Shown here: positions 16,325 through 25,644 of the stretch, in pieces | Layout of the letters: the number at the start of each line of letters is the position of its first letter | How positions within the stretch are numbered: the stretch's first letter is position 1 | NCBI GenBank assembly: GCA_964450955.1 | Contig: CAYVFI010000016.1 | Span: 70,218-134,217, forward strand | Direction: 5' to 3' | DNA: 64,000 nt | From: CAYNWT01 sp964450955 | GTDB taxonomy: Bacteria; Planctomycetota; Planctomycetia; Planctomycetales; Planctomycetaceae | Position numbers and translations under genes: made by a program | Notes under the pieces: model-generated | What the model was told of the DNA's origin: nothing | The model's database searches: none | Seen by the model: the letters and a program-made list of their open reading frames with translations, nothing else

Positions 16325-18112
16325 GTGGAATCCCAGAGCACCCTTGTCGCGCTGTCCGCAGTGTTGATTCTCGGAATCGGCAGTCAGTGGCTGGCGAGTC
16401 GATTACACCTTCCAGCCATTCTGGTTCTTTTGGCCGCGGGCCTGGTGGCCGGACCCGCAACCGGGTTCATTGTTCCGGAAGAATTATTTGGAGACCTGCT
16501 GCTGCCGATGGTCTCCCTGGCGATCGCAGTCATTCTTTTCGAAGGAGCAATGACTCTGCGGCTGTCAGAACTAAAAGCCATCGGTCGGCCATTATTTATG
16601 CTGCTGACTGTTGGCGTTTTGCTGACGTGGTTATTGGCCGGTTCTGCCGCCTACTACCTACTGCGTTTCGGAGCGACTGAAGCGATTCTGTTGGGATCGA
16701 TCCTGACTGTGACGGGGCCGACTGTGGTTGGACCGATGCTCCAACACATTCGCCTGATCGGAAACGTTGGCCCGCTCGCGCGGTGGGAGGGTATCGTTGT
16801 TGATCCAATCGGCGCCGTTTTGGCGGTTCTGACTTTTGCGGCTTCTCGTTCGATTCAGGATTCAACAGTTCGCGGCGCTGCCTGGTCCGGAGCTGTCGGA
16901 TTCGTAGAGACTTTTCTCGTTGGTGCTTTAATTGGACTTGCGGCGGCGTGGCTTCTGTGGCTGGTGCTCAAGAAACACTGGGTTAGCGACCATCTCGACA
17001 GCCCACTTGCCCTGGCATTTGTTGTCTTCGCATTCACCACAGCAAACCTGCTACATCATGAAGCCGGACTTGTGTCTGTCACCGTCATGGGCCTCGCGCT
17101 TGCGAATCAACATTCTGTGAATGTATCTCGAATCATCAGCTTCAAAGAGAACCTGACAGTCCTGCTTATCAGTGGTCTCTTCATCATTCTGACCACGCGG
17201 CTTAACATCGACAGCTTTACGAGTTTAGGCTGGCGAGGCGCGGCATTCCTTGCGACGGTTATTCTTGTCGTGCGTCCTGTAAGCGTATTTGTGTCTACGA
17301 TTGGCAGTGGAATGCCTTTCTCAGAGCGTACTTTTCTTGCGTGGCTGGCTCCGCGTGGAATTGTCGCCGCCGCGGTGGCGTCTGTCTTTTCTCTGGAAAT
17401 TCCAAACGGTGATCGATTCGTTGCCGCCGCGTTCCTGGTCATTCTGGGGACCTGTTTCGTCTATGGCCTGACAGCAAGCTGGGTGTCCAGAAGACTTGGC
17501 CTAAGCATCGCGAACCCTCAGGGCGTGCTCATCGCCAGCGCTCACGCCGGTGCCCGGGCAATCGCTCAGGCACTTCTCAGTCAAGGCATCGCCGTCAGAG
17601 TGGTTGACACGAACCGTGAGAATATTCGAGTGGCTCAACTGGAAGGAATACCGACGTTCTTTGGGAACATACTTGCAGAAGAACTGGAGGAGTTGGAGCT
17701 TGGTGGCCTGGGCAAGTTGTTTGCGATGACTGGCAACTCAGAAGTCAACCTACTGGCCATTCAACGCGGCGGGGAACTGTTCGAACGCAAAGAATGCTAT
17801 CGGCTTAGCATGCCTGCGAAACGCCTAAGCAGCCGGGAGGTTGGACGCGAAGCACTGCGCGGTCGTGTGCTGTTCTCTGACGAAGCCACTTACGACAATC
17901 TCGACCAGCGATTTGCTGAAGGAGCAGTGGTTAAGGTCACCAAACTCTCTGACGAATTCACGATGAGTGATTTCTCTGAGAAGTACCCAGACGCCTTATT
18001 GATGTTTGTCATCGATGCGATGGGTGGGCTTAATGTTGTTGCCACCGACTCGATAATAGAACCCGGGTCATCCGATACTGTGATGGCTTTAGTGAAAGCT
18101 TCCGACGTCTAA
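16325..18112 (+). CDS. Na+/H+ (cation:proton) antiporter with RCK/TrkA_N-like tail
   Basis: 595 residues starting at a GTG. The first 390 residues hold about 12 membrane segments of the CPA1 antiporter type (LHLPAILVLLAAGLVAGP; ILTVTGPTVVGPML; EGIVVDPIGAVLA with the family's Asp; LAWLAPRGIVAAAVAS). From about residue 400 there is a nucleotide-binding TrkA_N-like domain (GVLIASAHAGARAIAQALLSQG..VRVVDTNREN) and a further regulatory region. Exchanges Na+ or K+ for protons, gated by a dinucleotide. The usual GxGxxG loop is altered (SAHAGARA), so ligand binding is uncertain. The ribosome site is weak. Confidence 0.88.
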   Translation: MESQSTLVALSAVLILGIGSQWLASRLHLPAILVLLAAGLVAGPATGFIVPEELFGDLLLPMVSLAIAVILFEGAMTLRLSELKAIGRPLFMLLTVGVLLTWLLAGSAAYYLLRFGATEAILLGSILTVTGPTVVGPMLQHIRLIGNVGPLARWEGIVVDPIGAVLAVLTFAASRSIQDSTVRGAAWSGAVGFVETFLVGALIGLAAAWLLWLVLKKHWVSDHLDSPLALAFVVFAFTTANLLHHEAGLVSVTVMGLALANQHSVNVSRIISFKENLTVLLISGLFIILTTRLNIDSFTSLGWRGAAFLATVILVVRPVSVFVSTIGSGMPFSERTFLAWLAPRGIVAAAVASVFSLEIPNGDRFVAAAFLVILGTCFVYGLTASWVSRRLGLSIANPQGVLIASAHAGARAIAQALLSQGIAVRVVDTNRENIRVAQLEGIPTFFGNILAEELEELELGGLGKLFAMTGNSEVNLLAIQRGGELFERKECYRLSMPAKRLSSREVGREALRGRVLFSDEATYDNLDQRFAEGAVVKVTKLSDEFTMSDFSEKYPDALLMFVIDAMGGLNVVATDSIIEPGSSDTVMALVKASDV

Positions 18113-18118
18113 AGGACG

Positions 18119-18133
18119 GACCTCGCGGAGGTC
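18119..18133. terminator. Small hairpin between convergent genes
   Basis: GACCTC-GCG-GAGGTC perfect hairpin between the antiporter stop and the phosphatase stop, without a T tract. May end transcription from both sides. Confidence 0.4.
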
Positions 18134-19022
18134 AAATCAGTTCCGCCGAACATCTAAGTTCGACAGTGCTGTCGCTTGGGTTGTACTCTCGCAAATACGA
18201 GAACCTTCCGACGACGACAGTAATGTTGTCCGGACCCCCGTTGGCGTTCGCGAGGTCCACCAGATCCCGAACGATCGATTCTGCGTCTTTGCCTTCGTTC
18301 AGCGCGGTTTGGATTTGGGGTTCAGATACGCAATCCGTCAAGCCATCGGAGCACAGCAAGACGGTGTCTCCATCCTGCAGATGCTCATGGCGAATATCAG
18401 TGACGACCGCCTTCGCGTCGGCTCCGATACAGTTCCAAAGCACGTTTCGATAAGGCGACTTGGGCAAGTCCTCCAGGGCGAGACTACCATCGTCGACCAG
18501 CTGCTGTCCCAGTGTATGGTCGTTGGTGAGGCGCATCAGCTTGCCATGACGGTGTAGGTAACATCGACTGTCACCGACATGCATGACGTACAACTGTGGC
18601 CAGATGATATACGCAGCGGTCAGCGTTGTCCCCATGCCGGTCAGTTCGGCATGTTCATCTTGTTCGTGCTGCAATCGAGAATGGCAATCGTCCACCGCAG
18701 CCACTAGTTCATTGCGAAAGTCCTGCTCAGGGTTTGGTCTTGGGTGAATGAACTGGTGCAGACAATTTAAAAGAGAGTTGCTTAGCGTTTCGACTGTCAA
18801 ATGACTGGCTCGTTCACCAGCCGCGTGGCCCCCTAGCCCGTCAGCAACCACCAGCAGCTTGCCCGGTCTGTCAGCCTGAATTTCAGCCGAATCGCTGCCG
18901 TCGACGTTTGAGTCGCAGACGATCATCTGTCGGCGCAAATCCGCGATCAAAAACGTATCCTCGTTTTGCTGGCGACGTTGGCCGATATCCGAAAGCCCGA
19001 AAAAATCCTGTTGGTATCGCAT
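18132..19022 (-). CDS. PP2C-family serine/threonine phosphatase
   Basis: 296 residues from the ATG at 19022, set by GGAGGGG six bases upstream. All PP2C motifs are present: QRRQQNEDTF near the start, VVADGLGGHAAGE (metal-binding Asp), GMGTTLTAAYI, VMHVGDSRCY, LLCSDGLTD and GGPDNITVVV at the end. It removes phosphate from Ser/Thr of target proteins, opposing Hanks-type kinases, which are common in planctomycetes; no kinase gene lies in the window. Its sigma-54-like promoter is back-to-back with that of the 19281 gene. Confidence 0.93.
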   Translation of the reverse strand: MRYQQDFFGLSDIGQRRQQNEDTFLIADLRRQMIVCDSNVDGSDSAEIQADRPGKLLVVADGLGGHAAGERASHLTVETLSNSLLNCLHQFIHPRPNPEQDFRNELVAAVDDCHSRLQHEQDEHAELTGMGTTLTAAYIIWPQLYVMHVGDSRCYLHRHGKLMRLTNDHTLGQQLVDDGSLALEDLPKSPYRNVLWNCIGADAKAVVTDIRHEHLQDGDTVLLCSDGLTDCVSEPQIQTALNEGKDAESIVRDLVDLANANGGPDNITVVVGRFSYLREYNPSDSTVELRCSAELI

Positions 19023-19060
19023 TATCGCCCCTCCAAAGGTTGGTTTTGACATACCTCGCA

Positions 19061-19075
19061 GCAATCGGCATGCCG
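19061..19075 (-). promoter_or_regulatory. Sigma-54-type promoter of the PP2C gene
   Basis: Minus strand CGGCATGCCGATTGC followed by T: GG/GC 12 bases apart, complete TTGC, two changes in TGGCAC; 39 bases before the start codon. Confidence 0.6.
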
Positions 19076-19213
19076 TCGTTGAGATGGGCAACACAGGGCC
19101 AATTACGCCGTTGTTTGTAAGTCTGGCTGTCAGATTGAGTGCCGAGCAGTCGATTTGGTTGGTTAACGATCAATTTATCACTGCTGGGCCGCGACTTTCC
19201 CCTCTGACCATTT

Positions 19214-19228
19214 TGGCACCGAAAATGC
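19214..19228 (+). promoter_or_regulatory. Sigma-54-type promoter of the 19281 gene
   Basis: TGGCACCGAAAATGC followed by A: exact TGGCAC-N6-TGC, 53 bases before the GTG start. Divergent from the PP2C promoter. Confidence 0.78.
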
Positions 19229-19280
19229 ATCTGTCTGGAACCACGACTGTGAGGATTCTGAATCGCCAAAGGAGGTTGGA

Positions 19281-19688
19281 GTGTTTGATACCGTTTCATT
19301 TGACGTGTCTGTAGACAAGGCAGAAATTCCCGCTGACGGCACACCGCGTCCAAGCCTGATTGTCACAACTCAAATCACTAACAACAGCGAACAGGATCTC
19401 CCCATCAACGGGGATTCTCTGGCGTTTGAACTGTTCGACCAAAAAGCCGAACCTGTTGAAGAGCTTCCGATCGCCAACCTGGTTGTTGAAAATGATTCGG
19501 CGATGACTGTTCTGCCGCCGGGTGAGCAGGTTGAGGTTCGGTCGTCGCTGAAATTCGAGCCTGACGCGGTCGATACGGAACACGGCTTCTGGCTGAAGGT
19601 AATTGGCTTCGACACGGAAGTCTGTCGAGATTTTGCGTTCGTCGAAGAGAACGAGTCTCAAAGCAATCCTGATCATCAGTCAGTTTGA
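19281..19688 (+). CDS. Unknown beta-rich cytoplasmic protein
   Basis: 135 residues beginning at a GTG with AAAGGAGG at ideal spacing, so the start is firm. The sequence alternates in a way that suggests an Ig-like beta sandwich (SFDVSVDKAEIPADG, LIVTTQITNNSEQDLPI, VLPPGEQVEVRSSLKF). No signal peptide, no family recognised. It lies 13 bases before a CNNM/CorC-like gene, likely co-transcribed. Confidence 0.75.
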   Translation: MFDTVSFDVSVDKAEIPADGTPRPSLIVTTQITNNSEQDLPINGDSLAFELFDQKAEPVEELPIANLVVENDSAMTVLPPGEQVEVRSSLKFEPDAVDTEHGFWLKVIGFDTEVCRDFAFVEENESQSNPDHQSV

Positions 19689-19701
19689 CGGGATCACTTA
19701 A

Positions 19702-20790
19702 GTGGGGACCGGTTCTGATTTAAGTCTACTGCTGATCTATCTGAGCCTGGCAATTGGTGTTTCCTTTGCCTGCTCGATTGCCGAAGCCGTGCTGTTGTCG
19801 ATCACGCCCAGCTTCATCGCTGAGCGTGAGAGTTCACCTACCAGGACGTCACGGCGAATCGTCGCGCTGAAGCGAAGTGTCGATCGGCCGCTCGCGGCTA
19901 TTCTTAGCCTCAATACGATCGCACACACGGTCGGCGCTGCAGGCGTCGGATCGCAAACGGCGAAAATACTTGGCGATCATTACGTTGGCGTCGCCAGTGG
20001 GCTTCTGACTCTGCTGATTCTGGTTCTAAGCGAAATCATTCCGAAAACGCTTGGGACGGTCTACTGGCGCAGGCTGGCCGGACCAATTGCCATTCCTGTC
20101 ACCTTACTAATCTTTCTGGCCTACCCGCTGGTCCGCTTGTCGGAATTCTTGACCACAAAAATCGCCGGCAACGATCGAGCCAGTTCCGTCACTCGCTCTG
20201 AAATTGCTGCACTTGCCGAAGTCGGAACCCGCGAGGGGTTGTTTTGCGAAAACGAGTCACAAATCCTTCGGAACCTGCTACGCATGCGGGCCATCGGAAT
20301 TGAGGGCGTCATGACACCCGCGCAGGTCGTCGTCTCCCGCGAACAGTCGGACAGCATCGCCGACATCGCTGAAGAGCTCCCCCATCTCACGGAATCTCGA
20401 ATTCTGCTGTACCACGGTCGCCGTGACCGAGTAACCGGCTTTGCCCTGAAGACCGATCTCCTGGCCGCGTTAGCAGCTGGGACCGTCGGCCAACCACTTA
20501 GCGATTACCAGCGAGAGATCGCTTCAGTACATTCCGACGACAGCGCGCACAAGGTTTTGAACCAACTGCTGAATGCGCGGCAGCACATTGCAGTCGTTTG
20601 TGATCAACACGGCAACCTGGTTGGGGTCGTCACGCTGGAAGACCTTGTGGAAACATTGCTCGGTAGTGACATCACCGACGAACAGGATGCAGCTGGTGCA
20701 GCGCAACCGCTGGCACAGCCCAGGTCGATGTTCGAACCCGCCACGCCGCATCGCTCTAACGTTGGTCACGTCGTACCGGTCATGCGGTAG
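19702..20790 (+). CDS. CNNM/HlyC-CorC family protein (DUF21 + CBS pair)
   Basis: 362 residues from a GTG. DUF21 transmembrane domain in residues 1-150 (SIAEAVLLSITPSFI; LAAILSLNTIAHTVGAAG; LILVLSEIIPKTLG), then a CBS-domain pair at about 195-330 (RAIGIEGVMTPAQVVV; HIAVVCDQHGNLVGVVTLEDLVETLLG). Family members move or regulate Mg2+/Co2+ and other divalent ions. The C-terminal CorC_HlyC domain of longer relatives is missing; the protein ends in a short Pro-rich tail. Confidence 0.88.
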   Translation: MGTGSDLSLLLIYLSLAIGVSFACSIAEAVLLSITPSFIAERESSPTRTSRRIVALKRSVDRPLAAILSLNTIAHTVGAAGVGSQTAKILGDHYVGVASGLLTLLILVLSEIIPKTLGTVYWRRLAGPIAIPVTLLIFLAYPLVRLSEFLTTKIAGNDRASSVTRSEIAALAEVGTREGLFCENESQILRNLLRMRAIGIEGVMTPAQVVVSREQSDSIADIAEELPHLTESRILLYHGRRDRVTGFALKTDLLAALAAGTVGQPLSDYQREIASVHSDDSAHKVLNQLLNARQHIAVVCDQHGNLVGVVTLEDLVETLLGSDITDEQDAAGAAQPLAQPRSMFEPATPHRSNVGHVVPVMR

Positions 20791-20861
20791 CTGACCGCCC
20801 ACGTTGAGTGATCATCGGGCGAAACTGACTCCATCGGGCCGCAAGAGTGCGGTATCCCTTC

Positions 20862-20876
20862 TGGCATGCGGTATGC
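20862..20876 (+). promoter_or_regulatory. Sigma-54-type promoter of PRC-barrel gene
   Basis: TGGCATGCGGTATGC: GG/GC spacing correct, one change in TGGCAC; 84 bases before the start codon. Confidence 0.6.
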
Positions 20877-20959
20877 GTCGTAGTTGGTTCCGCTATCTCA
20901 TTCAAACTCGCGTTCGCGCACTCTGAGTGCGGGTCACTCACACCGAAAGGAATGACAAA

Positions 20960-21739
20960 ATGAAAACAGCAACATCACTTATTCTGCTTTGTGCCCTATC
21001 TGCCATCACGCCTGAATTGGTCGCTCAGGAAAAACGTACGGACGTCGAATTCAAGACAATCGTCATGGGCTCAACCCTGGTGCCGATGGGCGTGATGGAT
21101 GAAAGTGGCAAACCAATCGGGCACGTTGCCGAACTCATGATCGATCATCGAAACGGATATCTCGCTCTCTTCGGCGTCCAGCGAACCGATGCTTTCGATG
21201 GCGAGCTGATGTTGGTCCCGCCGATTCGCATGAAATACGTTGCAGCGAAGGGATACCTACAGCTCACACAGCCACTCGACACATTTCGTTCTAAGCTGAC
21301 TTGCCGCGTCGACGCTATCGACCAAAGCAAGATGCGAGCAATCTACAAGGAAAGCCGACTGGAACCGTACTGGACCACCAGGTACGGCCTGGTCTCGTTA
21401 GACGACCTGGACGGCCGAATCGTTCGAGGCACGGGATGGAAGAAGGTTGGCCGCATCAAGGATGTGGCTTTCGCGCCGGAGTTAAAGTGGAAGGTTGCCT
21501 ACGTTGTTCTTGAAGAGTCCGACGACCCGGAGAACCGCATGATGGCGGTCCCACTTGGTGCCTTTAACCGACCGAAGTTCTCCACCTCGTGGACCATCCC
21601 GGCGTCCGCCGACACCCTAAAGGGTATGCCAAAGTTTAAGGGCGAGTGGCCAAAACGTATCAGTCGGGACTGGGTGGAAATGGCCGCGATGAAGGGGCAG
21701 CAGGACGACGGCAGCGGCGGTAAAAAAACGGATCGATAA
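20960..21739 (+). CDS. Exported PRC-barrel domain protein
   Basis: 259 residues from the ATG at 20960 (AAAGGAA upstream), which starts a signal peptide (MKTATSLILLCALSAITPELVAQ). A PRC-barrel-like segment at about 35-110 (STLVPMGVMDESGKPIGHVAELMIDHRNGYLALFGV) and a second at about 140-215 (DDLDGRIVRGTGWKKVGRIKDVAF) follow. Secreted or periplasmic, unlike the cytoplasmic two-barrel protein at 14449. Specific function unknown. A terminator follows the stop. Confidence 0.78.
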   Translation: MKTATSLILLCALSAITPELVAQEKRTDVEFKTIVMGSTLVPMGVMDESGKPIGHVAELMIDHRNGYLALFGVQRTDAFDGELMLVPPIRMKYVAAKGYLQLTQPLDTFRSKLTCRVDAIDQSKMRAIYKESRLEPYWTTRYGLVSLDDLDGRIVRGTGWKKVGRIKDVAFAPELKWKVAYVVLEESDDPENRMMAVPLGAFNRPKFSTSWTIPASADTLKGMPKFKGEWPKRISRDWVEMAAMKGQQDDGSGGKKTDR

Positions 21740-21753
21740 GGGAATCTCTGCCG

Positions 21754-21779
21754 ACCGGGCAACGAATGCGTTGCCCGGT
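21754..21779 (+). terminator. Hairpin terminator
   Basis: A perfect 11-base stem ACCGGGCAACG / CGTTGCCCGGT with an AATG loop, 15 bases after the stop of the PRC gene; the T tract is weak. Confidence 0.7.
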
Positions 21780-21876
21780 ATTCGTTTGATTGATCACCAA
21801 CCTGTCGGGCTGACAAGGCACCATCACGAATCACGCTCGACGCGATTTTGTCCGCAAAGTCTGCGTTCAGAAACTT

Positions 21877-21891
21877 TGGCACAGGCGTTGC
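21877..21891 (+). promoter_or_regulatory. Sigma-54-type promoter of the DUF2383 gene
   Basis: TGGCACAGGCGTTGC followed by T: full consensus on both boxes, 50 bases before the start codon. Confidence 0.88.
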
Positions 21892-21940
21892 TCTTCTCGT
21901 GACTATCGACAGCTAAAACAACTTGGAAAGGATTGGCTTC

Positions 21941-22408
21941 ATGACCGTTGAAACGAAAACGAATTTGACAGACGAATCTCTCACGATGTTGCAGGACCTT
22001 ATCTCCGTCAATCTGGATAGCGAGAAAGGCTTTACCGAAGTCGGAGAACATTGCGGCGGAAACACAATCGTGATCGGGCTATGTGAAGAACTCGCCAGAC
22101 AGCGTGCCGCGAACGCTCGGGAATTGCAGGCTCTCGTCGGAATCAATGGCGAACAACCTGAAGAGACCGGCACCGTCGCCGGGACCTGTCACCGCTTCCT
22201 GCTTGACCTCCGTGGAAAGCTTGGTGGTGGCGTGCCCGTCATGATGATTGAAGCGGCCCGCGGCGAAGAATTCATCAAGTCGAAATACGAAGCCGCACTG
22301 AAGGAGCACGCCGGATCTGCCGTGACCGACGTGCTGAATCGACAATACGTCGGGCTGCAGGACGCTTACACTCGTATCTGCAACCTGAAGGAAGTTACGA
22401 ACGCGTAA
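21941..22408 (+). CDS. DUF2383/PA2169 family four-helix-bundle protein
   Basis: 155 residues from the ATG at 21941 (AAAGGA nine bases upstream). All-helical and soluble: TMLQDLISVNLDSEKGFTEV, LARQRAANARELQALV, GTCHRFLLDLRGKL, SKYEAALKEHAGSAVTDVL. This fits the PA2169/DUF2383 ferritin-like four-helix family, often induced in stress and of unclear activity. The usual pattern of metal-binding Glu/His is not obvious. It has its own promoter and terminator, so it is a single-gene unit. Confidence 0.8.
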   Translation: MTVETKTNLTDESLTMLQDLISVNLDSEKGFTEVGEHCGGNTIVIGLCEELARQRAANARELQALVGINGEQPEETGTVAGTCHRFLLDLRGKLGGGVPVMMIEAARGEEFIKSKYEAALKEHAGSAVTDVLNRQYVGLQDAYTRICNLKEVTNA

Positions 22409-22445
22409 AGCCTAAAGCGTAGGCGCGCTCGGGACGCTTATGCCG

Positions 22446-22480
22446 AACCAGCGAGTCGCTTTTGCCGACTCGCTGGTTTT
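22446..22480. terminator. Rho-independent terminator
   Basis: A perfect 13-base stem AACCAGCGAGTCG / CGACTCGCTGGTT with a short loop, followed by TT; 38 bases after the DUF2383 stop. Confidence 0.85.
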
Positions 22481-22632
22481 CGACGTAGCGAACACTTGAA
22501 ACCGTGTCGGGTTCTCGTAGCCCGGCCAACCTGCGGGCGATCCACTCCACACTGACCCGCACGATATTTCTGACCGCCTCGGGCTGGTCGGATTCATTGA
22601 ACTAACACTCACAGGAACGGCATCCCGGTCCG

Positions 22633-22938
22633 GTGGCCAGCTTCTTTAACTCAACAAGCACTCCTCTCATGATCAGATCGAACCGACGCACTGACCCCGA
22701 GTATCTCCCGGTAAACTTCAGGTCGTCCGAAAGTGTCTCACGCCCAAAACGTATTGCAGTAGCGCGCCGCAGAGCGTGGTCGTCTTTGGCCTGGGCGTCC
22801 TTCGTGACAGTTGGAGTCGCCGCCGCGGCCGCATTTACCTCGGTTCAGGTCGCCGAAAAAGGTGTGGGCATCGCGGCGTGGGTCGCTACGGCGATTATCG
22901 GGACGACAGCCACCATCGCAGTGACGAAGCACGGTTAA
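22633..22938 (+). CDS. Small membrane protein of unknown function
   Basis: About 101 residues from a GTG, or 89 from the ATG at 22669. A basic N-terminal half is followed by two hydrophobic segments (SSLAWASFVTVGVAAAAAFT and AAWVATAIIGTTATIAV). No ribosome site separates the two starts and no family was recognised, but the hydrophobic pattern argues for a real gene. Confidence 0.5.
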   Translation: MASFFNSTSTPLMIRSNRRTDPEYLPVNFRSSESVSRPKRIAVARRRAWSSLAWASFVTVGVAAAAAFTSVQVAEKGVGIAAWVATAIIGTTATIAVTKHG

Positions 22939-23208
22939 GTCAATCGGTTTGACCCGACCGGACGTGACTTAGCAAGGGAAAGACTCTGCCTCTCTTCTGC
23001 GGTTTGGTGGTGAGCGTCGGCAATCGTTGCCCCGTCAAAGCTATCGCTTTCGCACGAAAGCAGCCGGGAAGTAGGGGCGGCGCACCTTCAATGCCGATGG
23101 TCGATTGGCGACCAAACCGTCCGCCAGACAGCCACGCCACTGTCTCCCGCGATGGCCGAACGCATTGGTGATCGTGCTGTTCGACACGGAAGGCTGAGTT
23201 AGTCGGCC

Positions 23209-23223
23209 TGGCACGCTTTGTGC
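23209..23223 (+). promoter_or_regulatory. Sigma-54-type promoter of the glycosidase operon
   Basis: TGGCACGCTTTGTGC followed by A: exact TGGCAC-N6-TGC, 31 bases before the ATG at 23254. Nothing else is seen in 22939-23253. Confidence 0.82.
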
Positions 23224-23253
23224 ATTCTGAGCGAGCGGAAAGAGAGAACAGAC

Positions 23254-25575
23254 ATGCTTCGCTTCCTCCCGTGGAAATACATCGTTCGCAAGGCCGCTGG
23301 CCGCTTTGGCGTCATGGATCCGACATCGTGGCTGGCAAGGGTTCGACGATTCTCGCAGCCGTCGGAGGTTCAGGAACCGATTGAACTGCTGCGGGCAGGT
23401 ATCGTGTTCCACGCTCGCGGACTCGTAAACACGAAAGCGATTCAGCATAACCTCGACTGGGTCTGGCCTTACTGGGTTGAGCGGCAGTTTAACCCTGGCG
23501 ACCCTTCTTTCGTTCCCCGCGCTTTCTCGTTTAGTCACATCAACCTAACACACCGGAACTGGACGGCGGTGGGGCTGCCCGACGTTCCGTTATACCCGAT
23601 CGTCGACCCTCGCGGCCTGGTGACACCTCTGCACGATGGCTGGTCACTGGATTTCTGGCTCACTGGCGAGGGTGGAAACCAGCTGCTCCCTTCAAAGCTG
23701 TGCGACGAGTTCGTCAGCCAAGAGATGTCGCAGGAAGACTCTCTTGGTGTTCACACTGTTGCGGCGTACGGCGACCAAACTTTGGAAAGCACTGTGGGAA
23801 TGGTCGTCAATGATGACCAGCCCACGCTCAACATAAACATTCGCGCATCTGACGTTGGTAACGCAACGCTGACAGTCGCCATCCGTCCGTACAACCCGGA
23901 AGGCATTCAGTTCATCGACACGATTAGCCAGACCGAAAACGCTTCTGTCTGGCAGGTAAATCGTCGAACCGATGTCTGTTTCGATCGAACTCCCGATGGC
24001 GCTAATGTTTCGAAGTACATTGACGGCGACGTCATTCACCAGTCGCGTGACGCGCAATCGCCGCAGAGTGTTCGTTGCGACGCAGGTATGGCCACTGCCG
24101 CCATGCATTACGACTTCCGTGGCGAAACGTCACTCGAAATCAACATTCCGCTGGGGCACCAACTGGACGTCGTCAAACCGACGGTCAAACCTGATCTGAC
24201 CACCACATGGCCTGCCGCACGAGCCAGGGCGGCTCGGGTTTCGATACCGGCTCAGCGAATGCAGGCTCTCACCGACGGTGCAATAGACACGCTGCTGATG
24301 TTGTCGGCTGATGACATTGTTCCCGGACCATACACGTATCGTCGTTTCTGGTTCCGCGATGCGTGTCTCATGATGAACTCACTGCTATCGCTTGGCCTTG
24401 TCAACCGATGTCGTCGCGCGCTCGAGAGTTTTCCGGCGAAGCAAACACGCAAGGGCTACTTCCAATCACAGGAGGGTGAATGGGACTCCAACGGTCAGGT
24501 TCTTTGGATCGCTAATCGGTTTGAAGAACTCACGGGCGAAACGCTATCCGATCGTTTCACAAGTGCCGCCGGGAAGGCCGTGTCGTGGATCGACAACAAA
24601 CGCGTTCACGAACCGGGAGCCGCTCACGACGGCTTGCTTCCACCTGGTTTCAGCGCTGAGCATCTGGGTACGAACGACTATTACTACTGGGACAATTTCT
24701 GGGCCGTCGCCGGCCTTCACGCGGCGACCCAAATGTTTGGGCGACGAGACAACGTGGCATTGGCCAGCAAGTCGAATAAGCTTGCAGATGAACTGATGGG
24801 TGCGATCGAGAGAAGCATTGCGTCGGTTCCTGAAAACAAATCACTTGGAGGGATTCCGGCGTCTCCGTATCGACGGATTGACGCGGGGGCGATCGGGTCC
24901 CTTGTCGCGGATTATCCACTGCAACTGACCGAAGGGGGTGATGATCGCGTCATCCGAACCATCGATCAGTTGATGCAGCGATCATGGTACCGGGGCGGTT
25001 TCTTTCAGGACATGATCCACTCGGGGATCAACGCATACCTGACACTGGACATCGCCCAGACACTACTGCGCGCGGGGGATCCGCGGTTTCGTAACCTCAT
25101 CGAAACGGTCGCCGAACTGGCATCGCCGACAGGTCAGTGGCCCGAAGCAATTCACCCGCAGACGCTTGGGGGATGCATGGGCGATGGCCAGCACGGATGG
25201 GCGGCGGCTGAGTGGATCATGATGGTCCGCAATTGCTTCATTCGCGAAGAAGGTGATCGACTTATCGTCGGTTCCGGCTTATTCGAAGAATGGCTGGAAG
25301 CGAACGGCGAACTGACTTTCGGGCCAACTTTAACACCGTGGGGCGCAGTCTCCATTCGCATTCTCACAACGATTGCGGGGGTTGAGTCAGCCAGGCCCGT
25401 GGTCACGATCGATGGCCAATGGCGCGGCAAGCCGCCGCGTATCGACGTTGCCGTTCCGGGTTATGTGAAACAAACCAACGTCGATCCGGCGCATGCGTTT
25501 GCACTTCAACGGTCCGGCAATCCTCAGGAAATCAACGCGAGCGAACGGGCCGTGGTTCCGTTTGTCGCCAGGTAG
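23254..25575 (+). CDS. Six-hairpin glycosidase-like protein
   Basis: About 773 residues from the ATG at 23254 (GGAAAGAGAG upstream). The first 330 residues look beta-rich. From about 340 the protein looks like an (alpha/alpha)6 glycoside hydrolase of the GH15/GH63/debranching-enzyme type: GPYTYRRFWFRDACLMMNS, YFQSQEGEWDSNGQVLWI, NDYYYWDNFWAVAGLH, ASPTGQWPEAIHP. Acidic residues in FRDAC, GEWDSNG and WPEAI could be catalytic. No signal peptide, so cytoplasmic; it may act on a storage glucan or an osmolyte glycoside. It heads an operon with a GT4 glycosyltransferase 69 bases downstream. Confidence 0.75.
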   Translation: MLRFLPWKYIVRKAAGRFGVMDPTSWLARVRRFSQPSEVQEPIELLRAGIVFHARGLVNTKAIQHNLDWVWPYWVERQFNPGDPSFVPRAFSFSHINLTHRNWTAVGLPDVPLYPIVDPRGLVTPLHDGWSLDFWLTGEGGNQLLPSKLCDEFVSQEMSQEDSLGVHTVAAYGDQTLESTVGMVVNDDQPTLNINIRASDVGNATLTVAIRPYNPEGIQFIDTISQTENASVWQVNRRTDVCFDRTPDGANVSKYIDGDVIHQSRDAQSPQSVRCDAGMATAAMHYDFRGETSLEINIPLGHQLDVVKPTVKPDLTTTWPAARARAARVSIPAQRMQALTDGAIDTLLMLSADDIVPGPYTYRRFWFRDACLMMNSLLSLGLVNRCRRALESFPAKQTRKGYFQSQEGEWDSNGQVLWIANRFEELTGETLSDRFTSAAGKAVSWIDNKRVHEPGAAHDGLLPPGFSAEHLGTNDYYYWDNFWAVAGLHAATQMFGRRDNVALASKSNKLADELMGAIERSIASVPENKSLGGIPASPYRRIDAGAIGSLVADYPLQLTEGGDDRVIRTIDQLMQRSWYRGGFFQDMIHSGINAYLTLDIAQTLLRAGDPRFRNLIETVAELASPTGQWPEAIHPQTLGGCMGDGQHGWAAAEWIMMVRNCFIREEGDRLIVGSGLFEEWLEANGELTFGPTLTPWGAVSIRILTTIAGVESARPVVTIDGQWRGKPPRIDVAVPGYVKQTNVDPAHAFALQRSGNPQEINASERAVVPFVAR

Positions 25576-25644
25576 GTTTGTCGCAGATTCCGTATTTTTC
25601 TGTCCATTCCGATATCTCAAACTCAACGCAAAGAAAGCGTTCCC

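Noticed and set aside
15783..16367. Overlapping Arg-rich open frames around the palindromic repeat
   Set aside because: They arise from the repeat sequence itself on both strands and have no ribosome sites.
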